The notes beneath the pieces were generated by a model, which saw only the letters and a list, made by a program, of their open reading frames with translations, searched no databases and was not told where the DNA came from. A stretch of 64,000 bases of DNA from Woeseia sp037968755 (GTDB lineage Bacteria; Pseudomonadota; Gammaproteobacteria; Steroidobacterales; Woeseiaceae). The DNA lies in the NCBI GenBank assembly GCA_037968755.1, contig JBBKWB010000112.1, positions 42,887-106,886 of the forward strand. Reading direction: 5' to 3'. Each line of letters starts with the position of its first letter. Position 1 is the first letter of the stretch. Positions 17,915 to 27,728 of this stretch are shown here, piece after piece. Position numbers and translations under genes: made by a program.

Positions 17915-19198
17915 TTGAGCAATGACGTTCCGCTAGCAGGCCTGTTTGGGCTGCTGATTGTCCTCCTGCTGCTTTCCGCGTTCTTCTCTGGCTCGGAAAC
18001 GGCACTAATGAGTCTCAACCGTTATCGGCTGCGCCATCGGGCACGCGGCGGGCACCGTGGTGCCCAGCTTGCCGAGAAGCTACTCGCGCGACCTGATCGT
18101 CTCATCGGCTTAATCCTGCTCGGCAACAACCTGGTGAACTTCACTGCGGTTGCGCTGGTTACACTGATCGCACTCAAGGTCGGCGGCGAGCCGGCCGTGG
18201 CGATCGGCACAATCCTGCTGACCGTCATCGTCCTGATATTTTCTGAAGCCGCGCCGAAAACACTCGCTGCGCTGCATCCGGAGCGGATCGCTTATCCCGC
18301 TTCGTTCGTCTACTACCCGCTGCTGATGATTACGTACCCGTTGGTCTGGCTCGTCAACATTGCCTCTAACGCCGTGCTCTGGTTACTCGGTGTGCGTGAC
18401 TCCGACAGCAAAATGAATTCACTGACCTCGGAAGAATTGCGTACGGTTGTGTTTGAAGCCGGCTCGATGATCTCACGCAAGTATCGCAATATGCTGATCA
18501 ATATTCTTGACCTTGAGAAAGTATCGGTCGATGACGTCATGGTGCCGCACAACGAGATTGTTGGCATCGACCTTGACGATGACCTCGAAGAGATTACTGC
18601 GGTTCTCAGCAACAGCGAACATACGCGACTCCCCGTCTACCGTGACAACATCGACAACGTTATCGGCTTGTTGCATTTACGCAGACTGACCCGGCTGCTG
18701 AGCCAATCATCATTTAGCAAAGACGATATAGAAGCATCAGTTGTTGAGCCGTACTTCGTGCCGGAAGGTACACCGTTGAGTACCCAGCTCGTGCAGTTTC
18801 AAAAGAGCAAGCAACGTTTCGCGCTGGTGGTCGATGAGTACGGTGATATTCAGGGCATCGTCACGCTAGAAGACATACTCGAAGAGATTGTCGGCGAGTT
18901 TACGTCGGACCCCGCTACAAGCACCGACGAGCATATCGTGCGCGAATCACCAACCAGCTTTCTGGTCAGCGGGACCACCAATATCCGCGAAATGAATCGG
19001 GTGATGGACTGGAACCTGCCAACTGATGGACCGAAAACCCTGAACGGTTTGATCGTCGAGTACCTGGAAACAATCCCGGCAACAGGTACGGGTCTGAAGA
19101 TCGCAAATTACCCGATCGAAATAGTCGATTCAGACGAGAATCGCGTGCAAACAGCGCGCATCCATGCGCGCCCTGAAAGCAGCCGCAAGGCAAGCTGA
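17915..19198 (+). CDS. CNNM/CorB-type transmembrane protein with CBS pair (YfjD family)
   Basis: The product has 427 residues. A DUF21/CNNM membrane domain (residues 1-190) contains FFSGSETALMSLNRYRLR and LILLGNNLVNF. A CBS pair follows (VDDVMVPHNEIVGIDLDDD to LVVDEYGDIQGIVTLEDILE, about 205-330), then a CorC/HlyC-type C-terminal domain. Bacterial members are linked to magnesium and cobalt transport or resistance. TTG 17915 is the family-consistent start, with GAGGT nine bases upstream. It is 100 bp after the CcsA-like gene in the usual order, and ends 2 bp from the convergent radA. Confidence 0.92.
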   Translation: MSNDVPLAGLFGLLIVLLLLSAFFSGSETALMSLNRYRLRHRARGGHRGAQLAEKLLARPDRLIGLILLGNNLVNFTAVALVTLIALKVGGEPAVAIGTILLTVIVLIFSEAAPKTLAALHPERIAYPASFVYYPLLMITYPLVWLVNIASNAVLWLLGVRDSDSKMNSLTSEELRTVVFEAGSMISRKYRNMLINILDLEKVSVDDVMVPHNEIVGIDLDDDLEEITAVLSNSEHTRLPVYRDNIDNVIGLLHLRRLTRLLSQSSFSKDDIEASVVEPYFVPEGTPLSTQLVQFQKSKQRFALVVDEYGDIQGIVTLEDILEEIVGEFTSDPATSTDEHIVRESPTSFLVSGTTNIREMNRVMDWNLPTDGPKTLNGLIVEYLETIPATGTGLKIANYPIEIVDSDENRVQTARIHARPESSRKAS

Positions 19199-19200
19199 TT

Positions 19201-20547
19201 TCAGTCAAACGCGGCGTCTAATGCGTCCGCAATACGATTGACACCTACAACCTCGATTCCGGCCGGGGATTCCCGCGGAATGTTTCCTTTTGGCACAATC
19301 GCGCGCTTATAGCCCTGCTTGGCGGCTTCCGCCAAACGTTCGGTTCCGAAGCGTACCGGTCGCACCTCTCCAGCGAGACCAACTTCCCCGAACGTGACCA
19401 ATCGTTCGAAACATGCCCGGTCGCGCAGGCTCGACACGATAGCGAGCAATACCGGCAGGTCTGATGCTGTTTCGCCGATTCGCAAACCCCCAACTACGTT
19501 GACGAATATGTCATCGTTAGCCAACGAAATTCCCGCGTGCCTTTGCATCACCGCAACCAGCATCGCCAGCCGACTTTGCTCAACGCCCTGGGCGACCCGC
19601 TTCGGATAGTTTCCCGCGCCGTCGGCTACCAGCGCCTGAATTTCTACGAGCAATGGGCGGCTGCCTTCCCAGGCAACAGAAATTATGCTGCCGGGATTGT
19701 GCTGCTGGTCGCCGGTCAGGAATATGGCTGACGGATTTTTAACTTCGCGAAAGCCACTCTCAGTCATCGCGAATACACCCATCTCGCTGCTCGCGCCAAA
19801 GCGGTTCTTCACCGCACGAACGATCGTATAGCGGCTGGCCGGGTCGTTTTCGAAATACAGAACGGTGTCGACCATGTGCTCAACCACACGCGGGCCCGCG
19901 ATCGCCCCTTCTTTTGTTACGTGACCAATCAGGAACACCGCAACTTCATGTTGCTTGGCAAATTGGACGATACGGCCAACACATTCCCTGAGTTGCGCGA
20001 CGGAGCCCGGAGCAGAACTCAGTGCCTCATTAACCATAGTTTGAATTGAATCGATAACCACTACCTTCGCGCCGGCAACGGATATTTGTTCGATAATATT
20101 GTCGAGTGAAGTATCCGCCAGCAAACGCAGAGCAGCGTTGCCGAGGCCAATGCGTCGCGAGCGCTCCGCAATCTGCCGCAACGATTCTTCACCGCTCGCG
20201 TAACAAACGGCCAATTCTGGCGGTAAGCGTGCGGCCACTTGCTGCAATAAGGTCGACTTGCCGACACCGGGATCGCCGCCGAGCAAGACGACGGACCCGG
20301 GTACCAGGCCGCCACCGAGTACGCGGTCAAATTCTGAAAAGCCGGTGGCGTAGCGTTGCTCCGCTTCTGCTGTTAGCTCGCCGACCGTCGCCGGCGCCCT
20401 GGCCGACGCCGGGCGCTCGCGTTGACCCGCGCTGAGCTGAATCGGTGCGAGGGTGTTCCAGGCATCGCAGTCGGGGCATTGCCCTTGCCATTTCACACTG
20501 TGGGCGCCGCAGGCGCTGCACGCATAGGCGGTCTTCGCTTTTGCCAT
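19201..20547 (-). CDS. radA: DNA repair protein RadA (Sms)
   Basis: This RecA-like helicase promotes branch migration during recombination. The 448-residue product has a four-cysteine zinc finger at residues 10-27 (CSACGAHSVKWQGQCPDC), a Walker A at 91-98 (GDPGVGKS), the RadA-specific KNRFG near 250, and the C-terminal LonC-like domain (NVVGGLRIGETASDLPVLLAI). All functional motifs are intact. It is convergent with the CNNM gene and divergent from the kinase operon. Confidence 0.98.
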   Translation of the reverse strand: MAKAKTAYACSACGAHSVKWQGQCPDCDAWNTLAPIQLSAGQRERPASARAPATVGELTAEAEQRYATGFSEFDRVLGGGLVPGSVVLLGGDPGVGKSTLLQQVAARLPPELAVCYASGEESLRQIAERSRRIGLGNAALRLLADTSLDNIIEQISVAGAKVVVIDSIQTMVNEALSSAPGSVAQLRECVGRIVQFAKQHEVAVFLIGHVTKEGAIAGPRVVEHMVDTVLYFENDPASRYTIVRAVKNRFGASSEMGVFAMTESGFREVKNPSAIFLTGDQQHNPGSIISVAWEGSRPLLVEIQALVADGAGNYPKRVAQGVEQSRLAMLVAVMQRHAGISLANDDIFVNVVGGLRIGETASDLPVLLAIVSSLRDRACFERLVTFGEVGLAGEVRPVRFGTERLAEAAKQGYKRAIVPKGNIPRESPAGIEVVGVNRIADALDAAFD

Positions 20548-20765
20548 CTGGGTACGGGTTAGTCCATGTGCAGGGCGCTCAAGGGTAAATCAATTCGTCG
20601 CCGATTTCGGCACTTTAAGCCAGCGAATTCGGAGGCTTTCGGGCAGAACGCGAGCCAGGTCGCAAAACCGGCCTTAAGGGCCTGCCACGCACGAAAATGC
20701 CAACCCTATCTCACTAATAATACGTGTGATTTTCTATACTCGCCCGGATTGCAAGAGACCCTGAA

Positions 20766-22862
20766 TTGGATATCGAACAGAAAAACCATCGCGACCGGTT
20801 GATCGCCCTCGGATTTGTCAGCTTATTGCTGATTATTGTCTATGGGCCGGCATCCAGCTGGTTTGTCGCCGCCGACCGCTTCATTTACGACCAGATCGCC
20901 GGACGAATCCAGCAGCAACCGCTGTCTGACGCGGTAGTCGTATCGATCGACCCCCAGGGCAAGTCCGCTGCGCAAATCAGCACAGACTATGCGCGGCTGC
21001 TGGACGTGATGCGTGACCACGGCGCCGCGCGAATTATCCTGGCGAGCCCGCCTGCTCACCTGGAAACTGCCGCGCTCCCGGATTGGGCCGCGGGACTCTC
21101 GGACGGACCACCCATTTTTATGCCCAGCCGCCACGTATTGTCGGCCAGCGCGGACGGCGCAGGATACCTGGATATTCGTCCCGACAATGACGGCATCATC
21201 AGGCGTTCAAACCTGTGGTATCTGAATGGCGGCGTCATGTCGCCATCACTGCCACTGGCCGTTGCGCTAAGCAATATCGAGAATCTACCGGCCGCGAACA
21301 TTGCCCGCAATGACGCCGCGATGTTTGTCGGCAGTTACGAACCGCTGCCACGCATTAATGCGGTAGAGCTGCTTGCAGTGCCTGCCGTCGCAGACCAGCT
21401 TTCAGGCAAGACCGTATTTCTGGATGCCGACCCACCGCTGCTTGCTGCCAGCGCTCGCCTGCCGTCCGGACAGTATGTAACGGCCTCTGAATTGACCGCC
21501 GCAATGCTCGCCGACATCGAAAGTGGGCGATCAATCACCGCCCCCGGTTGGGCCGGAATCATGGAGATCCTGGCACCGGCGACGTTGGCTGTACTGGCCA
21601 TACTGCTGCTTCCGGGCCACAGCCGCCGGCATATTCTGCTGGCCACTGTCGCCGCTGTCCTGGTCTTGCTGCTGGCAGAAGCCCTCTTGCTCGGGGTCGC
21701 GCACCTGCGCTTTGATCTCGGTCGGCCGATAGTCATTCTGGTCGGGGCTGCGCTGGTCAACGCTATTCTCGCCGGCGTAATCCGGATTGCCGCGAATGAT
21801 TCGCTTAAGCGCGGCAACGACTTCCTGTCTGCAGGCCGGCTTGAACCGGCATTCGCAGAATTTCGGCGTTGCCAGCCGACAGAATCCGTAGCAAACGCCA
21901 TGTACAAGCTGTCGTTGGCGTTTGAGGAACAGGCGCAACCTGAACGTGCCGAAGCCGTGCTGAGCTGGATGAAAGAGACCCAGGGACCCGGCCCGACGCC
22001 GACCGAAAAGCTTAGCCCGACAACAGGAGCGCCCCAGCAGCTGGGTCGCTACGTGATCGAGAAAAAGATCGGCCGCGGTGCCATGGGCGCCGTATATCTT
22101 GCGCGTGACCCACGAATTAATCGTGCGGTAGCGTTGAAAGTGATCCCGATCGAGAAGGAGTTTGAAGACGATGAGCTGAAAGAAGCACGGCTGCGCTTCT
22201 TCCGCGAGGCCGAGTCCGCAGGCCGCCTCGCGCACCCCGACATCATTACCGTATACGACTGCGGCGAGGACAAGCACCTCGCCTACATCGCTATGGAGTA
22301 CCTACAAGGTACTTCACTGACCTTCTTCAAGGATCCGAAAAAGTTGCTGGCGCCGCGCAAGGCGCTGGATTTGTGCGCGCGGACCGCGGATGCGCTGGAC
22401 TATGCGCACAACCAGGGGGTTATCCACCGCGATATCAAGCCTGCAAACCTGTTGTACAACGCACGTGACGATGTGCTAAAAATCAGCGATTTTGGCGTCG
22501 CGCGACTCACGGACAACAACCGCACCAAGACCGGTATCGTCCTCGGTACGCCGATGTACATGTCACCCGAGCAATTAAGTGCAGAAACCCTCACGGGACA
22601 TTCGGACTTATTTTCTCTTGGTGTTACTCTATATGAGCTGCTGACAGGCGAGGTGCCGTTTAAGGCGACCAATATTGCACTGTTGATGAAAAAAATTACG
22701 AGCGAAGATCCCGCGCCGGTCTCGAACCGACGGCCCGGGGTACCACCCAGTGTTGACACAGTTCTGTTCAAGGCCCTGGCAAAACGTCCGGAGGACCGCT
22801 TTGCCAATGGTGCGGAGATGGCCATGGCCCTCAGAAATTGTGCAAAATACGCGTCGACCTAA
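20766..22862 (+). CDS. CHASE2-domain transmembrane Ser/Thr protein kinase
   Basis: This is a 698-residue receptor kinase. Order: membrane helix at 12-30; CHASE2-type extracytoplasmic domain at about 35-255; three further helices between 265 and 342; a TPR-like linker at 347-402; and a Hanks-type kinase domain at 428-690. Catalytic features are complete: GRGAMG 436-441, ATP-lysine K458, HRDIKPAN with D556, DFG 575-577 and GTPMYMSPEQ. The start is TTG 20766. It is followed by a PP2C phosphatase and an FHA protein in the same direction, a set that can phosphorylate, dephosphorylate and read phospho-threonine. Secretion-system genes that often accompany such trios are not in the window. Confidence 0.93.
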   Translation: MDIEQKNHRDRLIALGFVSLLLIIVYGPASSWFVAADRFIYDQIAGRIQQQPLSDAVVVSIDPQGKSAAQISTDYARLLDVMRDHGAARIILASPPAHLETAALPDWAAGLSDGPPIFMPSRHVLSASADGAGYLDIRPDNDGIIRRSNLWYLNGGVMSPSLPLAVALSNIENLPAANIARNDAAMFVGSYEPLPRINAVELLAVPAVADQLSGKTVFLDADPPLLAASARLPSGQYVTASELTAAMLADIESGRSITAPGWAGIMEILAPATLAVLAILLLPGHSRRHILLATVAAVLVLLLAEALLLGVAHLRFDLGRPIVILVGAALVNAILAGVIRIAANDSLKRGNDFLSAGRLEPAFAEFRRCQPTESVANAMYKLSLAFEEQAQPERAEAVLSWMKETQGPGPTPTEKLSPTTGAPQQLGRYVIEKKIGRGAMGAVYLARDPRINRAVALKVIPIEKEFEDDELKEARLRFFREAESAGRLAHPDIITVYDCGEDKHLAYIAMEYLQGTSLTFFKDPKKLLAPRKALDLCARTADALDYAHNQGVIHRDIKPANLLYNARDDVLKISDFGVARLTDNNRTKTGIVLGTPMYMSPEQLSAETLTGHSDLFSLGVTLYELLTGEVPFKATNIALLMKKITSEDPAPVSNRRPGVPPSVDTVLFKALAKRPEDRFANGAEMAMALRNCAKYAST

Positions 22863-22887
22863 GATCAGGTAGAAGAATAAGGCGATT

Positions 22888-23718
22888 ATGACCCTGCGCA
22901 GCAAGATCAAGCTGGCCGAGATTTCCGATACCGGCAAGGTTCGGGAGCACAACGAAGATGCCATCGGCTCAAACGCCGACATTGGCCTGATGGTGCTCGC
23001 CGACGGTATGGGCGGCTATAACGCTGGTGAAGTCGCCAGCGGCATTGCTGTGCAGACCATAACCGAACTCACAGCGGAGGGCGCTGTACGCGAAGTCCGC
23101 AATGCCACCGACCCCAGTACCGGCCTCATGCGTCAGACCATCGTCCTGCGGGACGCCGTGGCCAGGGCGAACAAGATCATCTACCAGACCGCACAAAGCC
23201 AAACACATTGTGAAGGCATGGGTACTACCCTCGTCGCCGCCATGTTCTACGACAATCGGGTTTCGGTTGCCCACGTCGGCGATTCACGCGCCTACCGTCT
23301 GCGCGGCGACAAATTTCAGCAACTCACGCTTGATCATTCATTGCTTCAGGAGCTCGTCGATCGGGGCTTCTACTCCGAAGAAGAAGCTCAGCGCTCGACC
23401 AACCGGAACTACGTCACACGGGCACTGGGTGTGGAGCCCACTGTGGACGTCGAAGTGCAGGAGTTTGAGGTCGAAAAAGGTGATGTCTATTTACTCTGCT
23501 CCGACGGCCTGCCTGACATGGTGGAAGATGAAGATATTCACTTAACTATCAGCACGTTTAATGCTAGCCTTGATGTGGTAGGTCAACAGTTGGTGCAGCT
23601 TTCGAACGAGCACGGCGGGCGGGATAACATATCCGTCATGCTGGCTGAAGTAGTCGATTCGTTTGCCGCAAAGCGCGGGCTGATGGAACGCATATCGAAA
23701 TTGTTTCGCTCGTCCTAA
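22888..23718 (+). CDS. PP2C-family Ser/Thr protein phosphatase (PrpC-like)
   Basis: This 276-residue metal-dependent phosphatase has the motifs REHNEDAIGSNADIGLMVLA, DGMGGY with D39, GDSRAYRLRG, SDGLPDMVEDEDI and GGRDNISVML, so all metal-coordinating aspartates are present. It is expected to reverse phosphorylation by the upstream kinase. The gene starts 25 bp after the kinase stop, behind an AAGG ribosome site, and is probably in the same transcript. Confidence 0.95.
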   Translation: MTLRSKIKLAEISDTGKVREHNEDAIGSNADIGLMVLADGMGGYNAGEVASGIAVQTITELTAEGAVREVRNATDPSTGLMRQTIVLRDAVARANKIIYQTAQSQTHCEGMGTTLVAAMFYDNRVSVAHVGDSRAYRLRGDKFQQLTLDHSLLQELVDRGFYSEEEAQRSTNRNYVTRALGVEPTVDVEVQEFEVEKGDVYLLCSDGLPDMVEDEDIHLTISTFNASLDVVGQQLVQLSNEHGGRDNISVMLAEVVDSFAAKRGLMERISKLFRSS

Positions 23719-23776
23719 TGCTGGGGTCTCGGGGGCTCCAATCAGGTTACGGTCAATGAAGGAACGGCAATAAAAA

Positions 23777-24574
23777 ATGGCACGTTTAATCCTCAGTCTC
23801 GACAGTCAGGTCCTCGCTGAATACAACATGTCCAAAGAGCGGTACACGATTGGCCGCCTGCCGGACAACGATGTTCGGATCGACAACCCGGCTGTCAGCG
23901 GACACCATTCGCTGATCATCAATATCCTGAACGATTCGTTCCTGGAAGATCTCAACAGTACCAATGGCACCTACGTCAATGGCAAGCTGATCAAGAAGCA
24001 CGCGCTTCAGCACGGCGATGTGATCACCATCGGTCACCATCAGCTGCGCTTTGCCGACCAGCAAATCAACGAGCCTGAGCAAGACGAATTCGAGAAAACC
24101 ATGGTCATCCCGGCCGGTCAGCAGAATGCTGAACAGCTGGCGAAGGCTGAGCTCGCGGCCGAAGCTGCGGCTGCAAGCAGGCAAGATAAATCCGCTGACG
24201 ACCGGATCGATGTCAAAGTGGATATGCCGAGATCGAAATCGGAACCCGCAGCCCACACTGAAACAGCCGCCGGCCTGGACCCATCAGCCGCGCCGAGTGC
24301 GCTGCCTTTGGCGAAGCTACAGGTTCTTAGTGGCTCCTTTGCGGGCCGCGAACTGGAATTGACCAAGGCGCTCACCACACTGGGGCGACCGGGCATTCAG
24401 GTTGCAGCGATTACCCGGCGGGCAGAAGGCTACTTCGTGGTTCACGTTGAAAGTGGTAAGCCCGACGACTATCCGCTGGTGAACGGCCAGCCGATTGGCC
24501 CACAGGCTCGCAAGCTGCAGGACAACGACGTCTTGCAACTGGCCGGCGTCAAGATGGGTTTCTTCAAGGCCTGA
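23777..24574 (+). CDS. Protein with N-terminal FHA and C-terminal FHA-like domains
   Basis: The product has 265 residues. The N-terminal FHA domain (about 23-80) has the phospho-threonine-binding pattern YTIGRLPDNDVRID, SGHHS and LNSTNGTYVNG. A charged Ala/Glu/Lys-rich linker with possible phospho-sites (EFEKTMVIP near 107) leads to a second, more divergent FHA-like domain at about 175-265 (TTLGRPGIQ, then NGQPIG and LQDNDVLQLAG). EKTMVIP resembles the threonine motifs that kinases of this kind modify in other systems; that is an inference. It is probably the readout partner of the kinase/phosphatase pair. It ends 3 bp from the convergent alr. Confidence 0.88.
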   Translation: MARLILSLDSQVLAEYNMSKERYTIGRLPDNDVRIDNPAVSGHHSLIINILNDSFLEDLNSTNGTYVNGKLIKKHALQHGDVITIGHHQLRFADQQINEPEQDEFEKTMVIPAGQQNAEQLAKAELAAEAAAASRQDKSADDRIDVKVDMPRSKSEPAAHTETAAGLDPSAAPSALPLAKLQVLSGSFAGRELELTKALTTLGRPGIQVAAITRRAEGYFVVHVESGKPDDYPLVNGQPIGPQARKLQDNDVLQLAGVKMGFFKA

Positions 24575-24577
24575 ATA

Positions 24578-25690
24578 TTACTGCCCGGGATCACCGATCT
24601 GTGGTGATTCCCGGTGCATCACGCCGGTAACCAGCTGGTAAGGGATCGTACCGGCTGAGCGTGCAATTTCTTCTACCGGTAACGAGCCTCCCCACAGCAG
24701 CGCGACATCGCCAACGCGGTCGCTCGCGTCGGGACCCAGGTCGACCGCTGCCAGGTCCATCGAAACGATACCCGCCAAGGGCACCCGACGACCATTGATC
24801 AGGACGGGGGTTCCGGACGGCAAGTAGCGTGAATAGCCGTCGCCGTATCCCGCGGCAATAATTCCCAGGTTAGTATCGTGCTGCGCTGTCCAGCTGCCGC
24901 TGTAACCTACCCTGTCCCCGCTCTTTATCGGCTTTACGTCAATTAGTCGCGCTGCAAATTGCATTACCGGTTGCAGACCGAGGTCAGCACCGTTGCCGGT
25001 CGCGAACGGTGATATTCCGTACAGAGCTATGCCCGGTCGTACCCAGGTCTCACCGTGATGCCCCCAAAACGACTGCGTCTGCTTTGCGCTGTCCAAACCG
25101 AACAGCGCCGCGGAATTCGCGACGCTGACAGCGCCCGAAAAACCTTTGCAAAGATCCCGAAAACTCGCGATTTGATCCGCCGTTTGCGAGCTTGTCGGCA
25201 CATCCGCCGAGGCGAGATGCGTCATCAGCCGCAGCTCGCGGATCGTTGTGTTGTCTTGCAAGTGCGCGATCAGGGATGGCGATTCCAGAAGGTCGAAGCC
25301 AAGCCTGTGCATGCCAGTGTCGATCTTGAGCCAGACGACGAGGTCGCGGGCAGAGGCACTCTCCAGCAACGGCAACTGAGCGTGGCTGTGAATTACGAGC
25401 TCGCAAGCAAGCTGCGCCGCCTCGTGCAATTCCTCTGCGTTGCTCGGCCCCGACAGCAACACAAGTGGTTTATCGACACCCGCGTTACGGAGTGTCTTCG
25501 CTTCGCCGAGCCTGGCAACTGCGAAGCTGTCCGCGGCATTCAGTGCACGGGCAACGGTGATCAAGCCGTGGCCGTAGGCATTGCCCTTTACGGCCGCCAT
25601 GACACGACACTCGGGCGCTTTGCGGCGAACAAGCGCAAGGTTGTGTTGCAACGCATCGGGAGAAATCAGTGCCCGGGCTCCGGCGCTCAT
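24578..25690 (-). CDS. alr: Alanine racemase
   Basis: This PLP enzyme supplies D-alanine for peptidoglycan. It has 370 residues from ATG 25690, chosen because AGGAA lies 6 bases upstream. The PLP lysine is K35 in VKGNAYGHG and the second catalytic base, tyrosine, is in VGYSGSW near residue 264. Other hallmarks are KIDTGMHRLGF and PGIALYGISPF. It is downstream of dnaB, the order I recall from Pseudomonas (rplI-dnaB-alr). Confidence 0.98.
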   Translation of the reverse strand: MSAGARALISPDALQHNLALVRRKAPECRVMAAVKGNAYGHGLITVARALNAADSFAVARLGEAKTLRNAGVDKPLVLLSGPSNAEELHEAAQLACELVIHSHAQLPLLESASARDLVVWLKIDTGMHRLGFDLLESPSLIAHLQDNTTIRELRLMTHLASADVPTSSQTADQIASFRDLCKGFSGAVSVANSAALFGLDSAKQTQSFWGHHGETWVRPGIALYGISPFATGNGADLGLQPVMQFAARLIDVKPIKSGDRVGYSGSWTAQHDTNLGIIAAGYGDGYSRYLPSGTPVLINGRRVPLAGIVSMDLAAVDLGPDASDRVGDVALLWGGSLPVEEIARSAGTIPYQLVTGVMHRESPQIGDPGQ

Positions 25691-25727
25691 GACTAATTCC
25701 TGCACGCCACCGGTTCAGGCAATGGCA

Positions 25728-27125
25728 TCACGAATAGTCGTCGCCAAAATATTGTTCCGGAACCAGATTTTCAAATTTCGTAAAGCGGCCGACGAAGGTC
25801 AGCGCGAAGTCGCCGATGGGACCGTTTCGCTGTTTGGCGATGACGATGTCGGCAATACCCTTGCGGGGCGTGTCCTGGTTATACACTTCTTCGCGATAGA
25901 TGAAGATGATCAAATCGGCGTCCTGCTCAATGGCACCGGACTCGCGCAGATCCGACATCACCGGGCGTTTGTCAGTACGTTGTTCGACACCGCGATTCAA
26001 CTGAGACAACGCAATCACGGGCACCTCAAGTTCTTTTGCCAAGGCCTTCAGTGAGCGCGATATTTCTGAAATCTCGGTTGCTCGATTCTCCGAATTACCC
26101 GCTACATGCATGAGCTGCAAGTAATCAATAACGATGAGCCCCAGACCATGCTCGCGCTTTAGGCGTCGTGCGCGTGCGCGAATCTCGGTCGGAGTCAGTG
26201 CCGGAGTGTCATCAATATAGATTGGCGCATCGGACATCAGCTGCACGGCTGTATTGATTCGCGACCAGTCCTCGTCGGGGAAGTTACCGGTCCTGAGATG
26301 TGATTGGTCGACCCGCCCCAACGACGAAATCATTCGAAAGGCTAATTGCTCGGACGGCATCTCCATCGAGAAAATAGCAGTGGGTACCTTGCCGCCAATT
26401 GCAGCGTTTTCGGCAATGTTCACCGCAAAGGTTGTTTTACCCATCGACGGTCGGCCGGCAATTATGACCAAATCGCCCTTTTGCAGGCCGGCTGTCATCT
26501 TGTCGAATTCGGTATATCCCGTGGAGATTCCTGTGACGTCACCATCGGACTGGTGCAGGAGATCAATGCGATCCACGGTTGCCGGCAGAATTTGTTTCAG
26601 CGCCTGGAAACCGGTTTTACCGCGGGCGCCTTTTTCGGCGATCTGGAAGACCATGCGCTCCGCTTCGTCGACCAATTCGGACGCACTGCGCCCATCGGTC
26701 GTATAGGCATTGCCGCTGATTTCATTGCCTGCGCTGATCAGCGCCCGCAACGTCGCACGCTCACGCAGGATGCCCGCATAGGCGCGTACGTTTGCGGCAC
26801 CCGGTGTCTCGTTGGTTAGAGTAGCGAGGTATTCGAGGCCGCCAGCTGATTCCAACTCGCCGCGGTTATCGAGAAACTCGGAGACGGTGACCACATCACA
26901 TGGCTGGCCGTTCTCAACGAGATTCGCGATCGCTGTAAATATCAGCCGATGGTCCTTGCGATAGAACTCTTCGGCGACAACAAGATCGGCGATCTTGTCC
27001 CAGGCCATATTGTCGAGCATCAGGCCGCCGATCAGCGACTGTTCAGCCTCGATGGAGTTCGGCGGCATTTTCAGCCGCTGCTCGGCCATATCGCCCGGCA
27101 TACCGTCGTCCAATGCTCGCACCAT
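25728..27125 (-). CDS. dnaB: Replicative DNA helicase DnaB
   Basis: This hexameric helicase opens the replication fork. The 465-residue product has the N-terminal primase-interaction domain (MPPNSIEAEQSLIGGLMLDN), Walker A GRPSMGKTTFAVNIA, and LIVIDYLQLMH and ALSQLNRGVEQRTDKRP in the RecA-like C-terminal domain. No intein or insertion is seen. ATG 27125 has GGGGGA upstream; a start at 27089 (MAEQRLKMPPN) is also plausible. Confidence 0.99.
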   Translation of the reverse strand: MVRALDDGMPGDMAEQRLKMPPNSIEAEQSLIGGLMLDNMAWDKIADLVVAEEFYRKDHRLIFTAIANLVENGQPCDVVTVSEFLDNRGELESAGGLEYLATLTNETPGAANVRAYAGILRERATLRALISAGNEISGNAYTTDGRSASELVDEAERMVFQIAEKGARGKTGFQALKQILPATVDRIDLLHQSDGDVTGISTGYTEFDKMTAGLQKGDLVIIAGRPSMGKTTFAVNIAENAAIGGKVPTAIFSMEMPSEQLAFRMISSLGRVDQSHLRTGNFPDEDWSRINTAVQLMSDAPIYIDDTPALTPTEIRARARRLKREHGLGLIVIDYLQLMHVAGNSENRATEISEISRSLKALAKELEVPVIALSQLNRGVEQRTDKRPVMSDLRESGAIEQDADLIIFIYREEVYNQDTPRKGIADIVIAKQRNGPIGDFALTFVGRFTKFENLVPEQYFGDDYS

Positions 27126-27237
27126 GAACCCGAATCCCCCAGAAAATCAGGGCGGCCACTGCGACCGCCCCCTGAATCACTCGCGCAATTCGATCTGTAA
27201 AGGTACCACAGGGCGCGACAGGCACGCCCCGTACGAC

Positions 27238-27687
27238 TTACTCGTCGCCGACTACCCTGACAGTGATATCAACATTCACTGCAGTGTGGAAGTGCAGGCC
27301 GACTGTGTGCTCGCCAGCGTCGTGTATCGGACCATCCGGCATGCGCACGTCCGCGCGCGCCACTTCGATATTCAGCTTCTCGAAAGCCTGCTCGATATCA
27401 ATAGGACCAACAGAACCGAAGAGCTTGCCCTCCGGACCAATATTGGCCTGGATAACGAGCTCCATACCTTTGACGAGATCTGCACGTTTCCGCGCAGCCG
27501 CAAGTTCTTCTGCCGCTGCTTTCTCAAGCTCTGCACGGCGCGACTCGAATTCAGCCATGTTCGGCTTGGTTGCCAGCGCAGCCTTGCCCTGTGGTAGCAG
27601 AAAATTGCGGCCGTAGCCTGGTTTTACAGTGACCAGGTCACCGATATTTCCCAGATTCTCAACATTGTCCAGCAAGATTACGTTCAT
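27238..27687 (-). CDS. rplI: 50S ribosomal protein L9
   Basis: The 149-residue protein begins MNVILLDNVENLGNIGDLVT, followed by KPGYGRNFLLPQGKA, and has the long connecting helix and C-terminal rRNA-binding domain (KLFGSVGPIDIEQAFE) typical of L9. It lies in the rpsF-rpsR-membrane protein-rplI-dnaB order and is 112 bp upstream of dnaB. Confidence 0.99.
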   Translation of the reverse strand: MNVILLDNVENLGNIGDLVTVKPGYGRNFLLPQGKAALATKPNMAEFESRRAELEKAAAEELAAARKRADLVKGMELVIQANIGPEGKLFGSVGPIDIEQAFEKLNIEVARADVRMPDGPIHDAGEHTVGLHFHTAVNVDITVRVVGDE

Positions 27688-27728
27688 TTTTCTAACCCTG
27701 TATTTGCGTTTGTCTTGTCGCTACACAA

